64,000 nt of DNA from Lingula anatina (Eukaryota > Brachiopoda > Lingulata > Lingulida > Lingulidae). Positions 31,652-42,300 of the stretch are shown in pieces (the first letter of the stretch is position 1; each line of letters starts with the position of its first letter). The notes under the pieces are model-generated. The model saw nothing but the letters and a program-made list of their open reading frames with translations, was not told the DNA's origin and did no database searches. A program made the position numbers and the translations under genes. The stretch spans positions 284,580-348,579 of the forward strand of contig NW_019775398.1 in assembly GCF_001039355.2 (NCBI RefSeq), in the 5' to 3' direction.

Positions 31652-31990
31652 CAATTTTAGTCCCCTTTACACTTGAAGGCGACCTTTGTGCGTCCCTTCT
31701 ACGATCAAAATGTGGCCAGGACGCTGAATGATCGCCATAGCAAGAAAACCGCGTCTCACAGCATTCTCTTTAGCTTCTCTGTAGCAGCATCGACGACCAG
31801 TGGCGACCATTCTACAACATTCTGCCTTCCGCGAGACAGATCGTTGTTTGGGCTGCTTGGAGAGCTAAAGTGCTTGGATATAATGAGACCTTTATTTATA
31901 TTCTTTTGCCAGTTCTATCCCGGCCTTTACTGTCGGTCAATTATCCCAGCTTCGGGTCAGTCGATCGTCGGTACGACCGCACCCAAGTCA
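31652..31990 (+). repeat. MITE-like element, copy 2 (boundaries approximate)
   Basis: Begins CCCCTTTACACTTGAAGGCG then ACCTTTGTGCGTCCCTT, matching the copy at 9881-10084 read on the minus strand. The right boundary is uncertain. The 137-codon plus-strand frame here is likely part of the element. Confidence 0.45.
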
Positions 31991-31999
31991 ATAATTGTA

Positions 32000-32001
<2 letters not shown>

Positions 32002-32036
<35 letters not shown>

Positions 32037-32037
32037 T
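32002..32037. repeat. (TTA)n microsatellite
   Basis: Perfect trinucleotide repeat. Confidence 0.95.
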
Positions 32038-33066
32038 ACATGACCAAATGTTCATTAATAATAAAATAATAAAATATTTATTTTAAGTGTAACATCTAAC
32101 GAAATTTGTTCTGTGGACTTTGCAAATAAAATACAAAATTCAAAAGATTATTTTTAAATAAAAAGTAATGGTATTAAAAGTAAAAAGAAACGTGTCCAAT
32201 TATGTTGTTCTGTGAAGTATAAAATGCTCAATCATTATTAAAAAAAAAAATTGTATTCAGTGTTTTTTAATCATCAGCTGAGCTTATATCCCGTACTTCT
32301 GACGGCAACTGCTTCAATTCATACGGGGCCGTGTATTCAAAATGTTCCCCAAATGTTTTAGCCTTGCGCATAGAGGTTTTAATGATAACTGGTCTTTAGA
32401 TCTGTACGTACTACTTGGTACGTAATGAGATACAAATTAACAGAGATAACATGGTGCAAGTCGTACCGGTACACAACAAGGGAGTAATGCCTTTGTATAT
32501 TGGTATCACTAAATTGTATGTAATACGAAATGTGGGTACAGGTACATGTAGCTATGTTACTATGGCAAAAACACTAGATTCAACGTCACCTGGGGTATGT
32601 CGGACATCAATAACAGCTTACAACACGGTGCCTGATCTGGCTGTTTCTTCAAAAGGGTAGCAACGCTAGCAGGGTCTCATTTATATAGCTTGAGCATTTA
32701 TAAGTCTCAAAACGCGAAAAAAAAACACAAATACATCAGAAAGAAAACTCATCAATATAAGATACAATCATAACCCTTTAATGCTTACGTTTGAAAAATG
32801 AGGCCGTTCCGAAAATACATCTATGAAGTAACGTCACTGATGACGCAGAGACGGGGAGCTTTTTTGGATTTGGCATGCCCAAAACACGGACCGTTTTCTG
32901 AGTCAAAATGACTGGTACATGTTTTCACAATGTATATACGTGAAATGCATAGGCGAAACTTTGAAGTCATCAAAATCATTGAATTTGGACGTGTTAAGTT
33001 CTAAAAAAAAAGCTTGCCGTATACAAGAGGTGGTCTGTAGAAAAGTCCCTATATCTGCGCCAGCAG

Positions 33067-33086
33067 TGACGTCATCAGTGACGTCA
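33067..33086. promoter_or_regulatory. Two CRE-type sites (TGACGTCA x2)
   Basis: Two perfect palindromic TGACGTCA octamers at 33067-33074 and 33079-33086, 12 bp apart (one helical turn), about 3 kb upstream of the first NOX5-B exon. TAACGTCA and TGATGACG lie near 32830. A CREB/ATF role is inferred only from the motif. Confidence 0.4.
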
Positions 33087-33904
33087 TCCATGGATGTACA
33101 TTCGGACCCAACATCTTGCACAGATTTCCCGCACGGGTGGACAACAAAGATTTTCTTCTTACATGGTCTAGTTCACATGACGTGCACGTGTTTGTAGACA
33201 CTTATTACCTGTTCAATACCAAGATAATGGGCAACGAGTTGTTGCGGACGTTGCCCGCCGACGATATATATATATGATGCAATAGAGTGCCTACGAGCGT
33301 GACGGACAATGAGGCGAAGCGGCGGGTGGGGGCGGTGGGGGTCACGGATTCTCGTCTGGCTGTCTGTTTCATGGACAAAATCTGTTTAATTGACTATCAT
33401 CAACAATAAATTAATTCTGGATTTCTATAATTTACAGGTACTACTAATTGTTATAATAGTGGTTTGCCAAGGTAATACTCCTGTGGTCCATTCCCAATGA
33501 ATCTTTCGTTTTAAGTAGATATATCCAACCCCCCCCCTCCTCCCGACGATGAGTAGAATGTAGAGAAGCTAATGATTATACAAGTACGTTGGAAACAAGA
33601 GGAGACGTGTTAATCTGTCAAACTGATTGTATTCTGCGAGAGTTCACGTCGAGTTAGATCGATCTACGTAAAATAGTTTCATCGGAAATGGGCCCTTAGT
33701 GACATTTCTTTTTAAAAAGTAAAATTTGATGACTGATAGAATATCACACATTTAAAATGATAAATAATTTTTACAAAAAGTATAATATTACAAATGCCAT
33801 TCCCAGTACGTATCTTAAAAAAATAATTTGGTTTCGAAATACGAATTATTTATACTGGGGATATATACTATTCAAATTCCGATATAAATTAAGTTGTTGC
33901 ACAC

Positions 33905-33907
33905 AAA

Positions 33908-33954
<47 letters not shown>

Positions 33955-33955
33955 A
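33905..33955. repeat. (AAAT)n microsatellite
   Basis: Perfect tetranucleotide repeat. Confidence 0.95.
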
Positions 33956-36584
33956 ATTAAGAATTATTAAATGAATATTATTAAAGTAAGAAATTAACCA
34001 GAGCCTACAAGTGATTCTACTGTAATCCACCACAGTTGTACTACTGCTACATAGACCTAAAAGCTAAAACTTATCGAAATTGACTTCTTTTCTTAATACC
34101 TGACGTGACAACTTTAACCATGTAATGATATTGACAAAACCAAACCCGCCTTTTATTTCCTTCTTGAAGAAAAACGCCAGTAAAGCAAAACCTTATTACC
34201 TCCTTTACGGCAGCCTACGGTAATCATGCAATCTATTTCCGCGTTATTTATTATCAGGCAGAGAATCTCACTCGTTATAATTGAAATGCTTACATAGCAA
34301 TTGTAACTTACCCTAGTACTAAAGTTACAAACAGACTTCTCCGGCTGATCAAATTCATGTCGAGCCATTTCAGCGACAGTTGGTACCAGTGGTATCTAGG
34401 CGGTATCGGACACTTACATATGTACTCTAGGGGGCTCAACACGATCACTTCCGCCTGTCGTATTTTTCAGCATCTCACACAACGCTATGACAACCCATGT
34501 AAAAACAGGTGTGTTTACAAAAACATTTACTCGTATGAGACCGCTTTTTATCTTGTACCCCGGGCTTGCTTGACCCTCACGCTTTTTAAACAGAGCGCAA
34601 TTTGAATCCAGAATCAGAATGCCCTTGACCAAAGTCTGACACTAATACAGCTTTAGAAGATTCCCAGACCTTAAATTTCTGCGTATGCTGTTCGGAATTA
34701 GTTTGAATAATTAGAGACGGTCTGCAGTCTGCGGCACAATGGCAAAGGTGTAATACACGTGCCGTTGTCAAAACTTAGGAAGTTAGCTGGTCTAGTTAGT
34801 TGTCCGTGTCAGCGAGGGATTTTGGATTTAGCTTAATGAATGGTTGATTGAATGAATATATACGTGCATTATCTATTTAAATGCAAATGAATAATAAAAG
34901 TAATGAAAAATGTTGTTAACCCATCACTGAAGTGTATGTAGTTAATTAGTATTAAATGAATGAAAATCGGTATCTTTATTCATTTATATATCTATCGGTT
35001 AATTTATCAATTCTGTGAAAATCACATTTATTATTAGTATTACGCGTTGTATAGAAAATAAACGTTGAAAATTGACGACTCACTGAATGTGGATTCTGAT
35101 CCATGTTTTTAGTTTAGTTTTTTTATACCATTAAAATTCGTTTGTTGCAGATTAATAAAAAGATGCTTTCATGTTAAAATAGCACATTTTTGTTGCAATC
35201 ATAAATGGGTCATTTGATTCCACAAAAATGACAATAAATGACAATGTTCGTCTTTTTTTTTTTTTAATTACACACACCAGAGAATCTTTTAAAGTTAGGA
35301 AGAACGATTTTTACTGGGATTATTTTTCTGTGAAGTAATTGCAGACTAAGTAAGCTATATTTTTTATGACTACTACTATGAAATAAATGTCACCTTGATA
35401 CGCGACAACGAGAACGAATTCGCATGTGATATGTCGACAAAGTGCGTGTAGGAGTTCAGACGCGTACTTTCTTGTTACACAACGTGATCGCGGGACTACA
35501 CCCTATCGCACGATTATCACAAACATTACATAAGACGGTGAATTAAATCAAAAGTGCTGAAAATTGAAGGGTTAGTGATGCACAGATAACCAGTAGCCTA
35601 TAGGTACACATGTCCGCAAGAATGATTTGCAGACATTGATGAAATCATTGCGGATTTTTAGATACAAAATAACACAAGAAAAAAAAGGTGTTTCAAGACA
35701 TTTTGATGGTTGCTGACTAGATGACTAGATGGGCTTTTAACTCGTGAAAGCCGGGGGGGCAAAACATCCTTGCATTCTCTCCACCTTTGAACTAGCGCAA
35801 TTTATTTTATTCATATTTTCATTGTCTGTGCAAATCCGCCATTGAGATCGTGAATTAAAGCAAATACACTGGGAAAATGATGGTTGTTTATTCACTTTTT
35901 ATTGTCTTTTTTGACAGAGAAAGTAGTTGTAGATAATAATAATAATAACAATAAATGCAATTTTCAATACATTTCCCATGTGTTAAGGTAGGTATTTTTC
36001 TTTGGTCTAAGTAGTACCGCTGCACTTTGAGTAGCTCGATTGCTTTGACGTAAGTCGCCGGTATCACAATCCTTGAAGCAACCACAGCTTAGCACCAATG
36101 TTGCAAAGGAGAGGAGGGAAAATACAAATTTAGGAAAAAAAGTCAAATCACAACCTCAGCGCTTTGAAAGGGGTTACCAGGGGTTACCAGGCAACAGGGG
36201 GACCGTGCAATTAAAAAATAAAATAATACAAATTAAAACTACACTGGCTTAAACTGATTTTCGTTTAAATATAACTCATTGATTTTGTGAATTAAAACAG
36301 ACCCTCCCCCCCCCGCCCCCCGAACAACAATATGATAGCGATTAACTGGAATCAAATATTACATTAGAATTGTATAAATATATGAACAAAAAAGAGAGGA
36401 AATATGGAGATTACGAGTTAACTTACAGTACCTATTTTAACATTCACATTTATTTTTTTTTCTTTCTTCAAACATAAGAAAACGAACGTTCTTGTTATGA
36501 AAAACAATCAATAAGTGAACGACCCTGGCGACAATACAGTTAGAAATGACAAGGAAAGGGCAACTCGCACTCAAACATTAACAC

Positions 36585-36587
36585 AAA

Positions 36588-36630
<43 letters not shown>

Positions 36631-36631
36631 G
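36585..36631. repeat. (AAAT)n microsatellite
   Basis: Perfect tetranucleotide repeat, the same motif as at 33905. Confidence 0.95.
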
Positions 36632-36892
36632 GTTATGCTTACAATTTAAACATATTTTCTTTAGCCAACGAAGTCATCGGAGGAAATGGTTTGTCAAAAA
36701 TAATTCAGAAGAGAAAGAAGTGCGTGACTGCGAAGTTTCAACTGTATCAGGGTCTTCTATATTTCTATTTATTTATTTATCCTAATTTTTGCATAGTTTG
36801 TTGCTATTAGAACATGTTTTTTACTACGGTGGCGCACGGTTTTAAAAAATCCTCCCGAAATTTTCGGTTGATCAAAGGCTTCAGATTCGTTT

Positions 36893-37076
36893 ATTTGGCC
36901 TGTACAAAGCCATCTGACCAGTGGTGATCTGCCCAGTGGGGCAGTGACCCTAGCATCATCGATGCCATCTTTTCTATATCATCAGCGGAGCGATTCAAGG
37001 GACGTTTGATCTGTGTGTTGTAACCATATCCAGCTTTTGATCCCATCGTCTTGACTAGAGTCATTGCATCGGAAAC
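36893..37076 (-). CDS. Candidate terminal coding exon, unknown product
   Basis: On the minus strand an acceptor (ACATAACAG|GTT) opens about 60 codons in a patch clearly richer in GC than its surroundings, ending in TAA that overlaps an AATAAA. Segments include VSDAMTLVKTMGSKAGYGYN, IKRPLNRSADDIEKMASMM and LPHWADHHWSDGFVQAK. The composition looks like protein and not random AT-rich translation, but I do not recognise the family and found no upstream exon between here and the Roco gene. Confidence 0.35.
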
Positions 37077-39134
37077 CTGTTATGTGTCCGTTGACAAAAG
37101 ATCGGAGAAAAGGTTCACATACAATTTAACACGTTTTTGATTGCGATATTGCGATTGCTTGGTGAGATGGAACTGAGCAAATGAGGGTGACCTTCTATGC
37201 GCCCTGAAGGTCACGCTATGGTCTTAAAGCCACGTGCTATGCCGCCCCTTATTGAGAAACTTTATTTCCTCGGGTGTATTGACGATTTAATCAAAAGCGT
37301 ACATTGTTATTGAGTTCACAGGACGTGTTTGATTTTTGACGTTAGTCTAAGGTTGAATAGATTAATGGATTTGAGACATCTGTTATTTAGTGCCCCCCCC
37401 CCCCACTCTCTCTCTCTTCCTCTCTCTCTCTCTCTCTCCCTCTCTCTCTCTCTCTCTGACTGCTCTGACAAATACAACGATACAGCTTATCATAGAAAAT
37501 TTATTAACTAACAGCACCAACATATTCAGCATTATATTAACAAGAGATAAAGTTAAAATTCTGTTTACTCTGCAAATTTCAGCGGCATTTTATGACATGA
37601 CATTTTAATCACAACAGCCTAGAAATACATACTTTCTGTAAATTGTAACTTAGATAAAATTAAAGCATTATTATATATAAGAGACTTCTACTTCAGAACA
37701 AGATGATATTGCTGTTGACAAGAAATAAATAAAGAATGACAAAAGCTGTAAACAATTTGCAGCAGAAACTGTTAATCTAATATTTAATTGTAAATGCCTA
37801 AATCTCAGATTTACTGACGGCGGACCTTGTTTAAATAATTCCACAGCTAATGTTTCAAAATGCCACAGTCCCAAGGTTTTTTAAACAAATATACTCGTAG
37901 CTGGAACAAAAGTCTGAAAATTCTAGAAAAGTTTTATTTCCACCATGCACGAGTTCAAATGTGGTGCCAGGAGGTATCATCCTCCGCCAAGAACGCCCGA
38001 TTAAACGTTAAACGCTTGGGGGCGCTCCTCTCTCAAATTTCAAAGACATGGAATCCCCGCCCGAGTTAACATCATCGGTGGAACGCCCAAGACATTCAAG
38101 CTCGTGCAATAAGCCTGCCCTTAGACCCGTGCTACTTTCCTACTTAAACGAGGCGGGGTAAATTCCGTAACCTTATTATGGCTTCCCCTAAACTGATTTT
38201 ACTCGAGCGTAATGAGTCCTAACCTTCTTTGTTAATTTCATTACCTTTTTAATTTTTTGTATGGGTGTTGTTGTCACGAAACTTCGACTGGTTTTTAAGT
38301 CGATATTTTCTATTAAACTGATCATTCGTGGATAAATTGCATGTTTGGATATTTGGAACGAGTCAGATTGGATTTTTTGAGGGCATGTCTCATTTCTTAT
38401 AACGTCATTCACGCAGAGTTTGCGTGTTCAAAGTATTTTCTATCATCGAAGGTTGAAAAACAACATCTCAGTTTTCTTTTCTCTTTTTTCGCTCAGGACA
38501 TAATCTTCTAGACCCATATATAACCCGTTTTAAATCGGTCAAGCATTTCATTCCATTTAACAAAGACAGCTGACGTAACAAAACCCTCAACACGTGGGTG
38601 ATGCATGGACGTAATGTGACGGCTGCTATCAATGAGATTCCAAATTGTATTGATGGTCGTGTCTAAAAATCACTGTTACCCTGACAGTATTGCTAATACT
38701 TAAAAACATTTCCCCTATGTTTCACGTTTTAACTTGCCTGAAGCAGGAATTGAAAAAAATAATACCTATAGATATTTCTAGAAGCTTAAGGAAATATCAA
38801 GTTAACATGTGTCGTTATAAAAAATGAAATTAATTCACTATAAGAGTGATTCCGACACACGTAGTCCCGAAATCTACTTATTGCACTTGGATAATAACGG
38901 TGGGAAATTGTCCAATGCCCGGTGTCGTAAAAACCTCCCTATTCCCTGTGGCTGTTACTTTTTTCCTGTGATGTGACGTAATGAGTGTCTCTTTCCTGCG
39001 CCATATTTCAGGGTTGTTTGTTATTTATTTTCTTCGCTACGGGACGCACTGACAGTTTGGCCTCATCTTAGACTGAAGGTGTTGCCCAGGACAGAGGAAA
39101 CAACAACCAATCTTATACCTCCATTTTGTCAACT
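37077..39134. other. Region downstream of the Roco gene
   Basis: Contains a (C)n then (TC)n tract (37391-37458) and otherwise AT-rich sequence. The part next to 39134 is the Roco 3'UTR. A GC-richer patch at 37960-38160 is open for about 40 codons on the minus strand but shows no domain. Confidence 0.5.
37391..37458. repeat. (C)n/(TC)n tract
   Basis: Run of C followed by (CT)n. It generates Ser/Leu-rich spurious frames. Confidence 0.95.
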
Positions 39135-39307
39135 TCACACTATGGCCGTGGGGCGAAACTTCTTTATTAGATCCTCCGTGGGTCGGGGAGAGGGTGTGGC
39201 GGAGTTTGGTCGCGGGGTGGGCTCGCTGTCGCTAGAGGCCGCTGCTGCTGCTGCGGCCGCGGCCTGTCTTGATCGTATTTCCTCCATCATCTTCATCAGC
39301 TCTTCGG
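39135..39307 (-). CDS. Roco gene exon 3 (Ala-rich C-terminus)
   Basis: Acceptor TCTCCAG|CCG after a (TC)n tract, phase 1, 56 codons and TGA. It encodes AEELMKMMEEIRSRQ, nine alanines (from a GCN repeat) and PTPRPNSATPSPRP. Confidence 0.85.
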
Positions 39308-42300
39308 CTGGAGAGAGAGAGAAAAAAACGCATGAAAATTGAGATTATGTATTTCATGTCTCTTGACGTGTTGATCAAAATTGAAAGATATTTTTATGCC
39401 ACCTACAGCCCTACGTTGTGCTTTGAATAAATAGAAACTAATAAACTACCTGTTGTCTGAATTGGAATACTCGAATTTTCCAAAAATTAACCGCGACTAC
39501 TTTTACATTGTACGCCTATGAGATGTTCACCTAAGCCTCGGCTACGGCCAATGAGCAAAATACACGTATAAAAATATACAATATTACCGTGCTTATAAAA
39601 ATTAATAAACAAGTCGCTCTTTTCTCTATTAGTGAGTCAGTATTTAATTTAATGAACGTGAGCAAACGATAAAAAGAGTGATCTATACACATCTGAAAAA
39701 AAAAAAACTAATAGCAGACGACAACTTCGCTGAACTAACAGTGAGACTCATTATTTCAGTCTGTGATGATCTCAACAGTCGCAATGAAGGAACAGCACCG
39801 CAGAAGCAATGCTAGCAATCCAGGTTGTACTCACCAGATTTCCTCTCCTTAGGCTGCACCAGGAAGTCGGTGTGAACGCTTTGGTTGCAGTCCGGACAAA
39901 TTTTGTGTTCACTGCTCTGGAACTCCTTAGGCGTCAGCCACTCGCCCATGAACGCCATCTGGCGGCAGGCCGGACACTGCGTGTATCGCTCTACACGTGT
40001 ACCTGGATTAATAAGACAAATATAGACATAAGATGGATAAATAGATAAAGATGAAACGACCAAGAAATATATAAAATGGGATGGAGGAAGGAAAAATTAA
40101 GGTGGCATGGTATTGTACAAGTAAGTGGATTTAGGGCTGTTTAACCTTGTTAAATAATCCCTATTCCTAAAATATAAATTTGCAGGGTGCCTTGTTCACC
40201 TTAGACACATTGGTATTACGAGGGGTCTGATAGCCAAGGAATCCAAATTAGAATGTAATATTTCTATAAAAATAAAGTAATCCTCAAAATCTGCGACTAG
40301 TGGAATATTGTCTAGACCTTCTCACTTGGCTTCCAAATGAAGAACGCGATAAAAGAAAAATTGCTTCCCTGCTTTTGTCACAAAATAAATCCGTGCTACC
40401 AATTTTCTTCGAAGAAATTTGAAATGTCGACCAAATATGTATGTATACACATTTGAATTAGATTTCAGACGAATCAATCGACAAAATATAAATCAAGTAC
40501 AATATCAATTATGCCAGACGCACCTTAGGAAATATTGTTGACATTTTCAAAGTAAATCACTCGGTCACTAAGCGACCTCTAAAGACCTTAAAATAAAACG
40601 CCAAACCCATAATAAATCTAGCGTCTCTGACATGACATTTTACTTAAAAGAACATGTCTTTGCTTTTTCTCTTTACATTGTAGCCAGACGTTAATTAAAA
40701 ATCGATCAGCGCGCCTAGATACGATTCTTATCGACTTCTACTTATTACTTTGCGATCAACAGTTTACATGATTTGTGATTGAGGCCACCAAACTGCACTT
40801 AAGGCGTTGCTTAGAACCAAATGTTCATTTAAAACCATATTCGTTACAATAAATGCAGACAAATTTCAAGAACGATTCAGGAATGTGCTCTACTCGATTA
40901 TTCTTAATTAATGTTATCAATATCTAAGTAAGCGTTTTGATATCCAGACACTGGCATACAGTTTGTCTACAATCATTTAAGAGGTCGGGGAAGAGGGTTA
41001 CAAATTACAAATGTTTATTAAGTTCACCAAATTTCAATTTCAATTTACAGTGTAAATCACTCCTTTTTTCTTTTCGAGCGACTCGTGCACACTTGTATAA
41101 TTGAACGACGATTATTAACAACCCTATCATTTTATAGTTATTTCTTTGATTTTGTATGAATTTTTGGGTTAGAAATCGATCAGGGTTATCAAAAAAAAAA
41201 AAAAAAAAAGCCTACCCTGTAGATATACATTCAAAATGTCTACTTTACTGCAGGCACTTCGGCACCGGTTCTTACTTAAAATAAAACCATGCCTTCACAA
41301 TTATAAATTAAATTCATATAAATTTAATTCATATAAAGATAATAGATGAAATTCATGGGATAAGCTTGTGTTAGCTCGAGAGAGAGAGAGAGAGAGTCTT
41401 TGTGGGTGGAAGAAGTGACCGCTACTCACCATGCAGTGACTGCAGCATTTTCTCTACACTTTGGATCATGGTGAACAGAACGGTCCACAGCTTGGACACC
41501 TTGTACCTCTCCATTGGCTCCTCAAACCTCACTTCCAGTCTTAACTCCGCCCCGCGGTGTGGACTAGCATAGTCCCACGCCGACACATGAGAAGGCGTAT
41601 TCCCGCCATCGTCGATCCCCTCGTCCTCATCCTCGTCGTCTGCTTCGCCTTTTCCTCGCTGTCCGACCATGGACAGAGAGACGTGGAATCGCACGGGTTT
41701 GTCCAAGTGCCTCCCGTACAGACCCGTGCCCCAGTGACGTAAGAACTGTAGTCCCAGTTTAGGATCGCGCATGCGCACGCACAGTTTTTCGAAGAAACCC
41801 GGCGGGATGTACTTTGGGAAGCGGTACATGACAGCAGCGCGGTGAAAGTCCTTCAACACGTCGAACTCTTCCGTGAAAACGTCCGATTGCGGCGTTCGAC
41901 GATAGTATGGGACCAAGAACCTATTGTGTGAGCGGAGTTTGGATTTCTTGGCTTCCTCCGTGACGCTCTTGTCGCTCTTCGCATCGCTCTTCGCCTCGCT
42001 TTTCTCGCTCCTCGCCGTGAGCGCTTCAGATACGGGATCCGGGTTGAGCCACGTCCCTTCTTTACCCGTCTTGCGAATAGGGTACAGTAAATTGAAGTGT
42101 TCGGACAGAATTAAAAGCACCTCGTTCAATTTCTGACCCCCTTCTATGGGAACAACGTCTCCCAACAGTAGCTTAACGAAGTCCCTCTCAAGAATCCCTT
42201 CGTTGAGAAGCTCCCTCTTCAAGCGGTCGAACTTAAATTGCGGTATCCCCAGCAGCCGTATATAGTCGTTGCTTTCGTATTGCACAAAGTCTTTGAAGTC

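Larger units (their letters stand above)
30104..36892. other. Long region upstream of NOX5-B without a recognised gene
   Basis: 6.8 kb, mostly AT-rich. It holds a possible leader exon ending CATATTTGAG|GTAAGA on the minus strand (low end 30452, next to a CACGTG E-box), an AT-rich palindromic patch (31080-31195), microsatellites, a MITE copy (31652-31990), tandem CRE-type sites (33067-33086) and a GC-rich patch (33240-33360). No EF-hand loop was seen on either strand. Confidence 0.5.
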
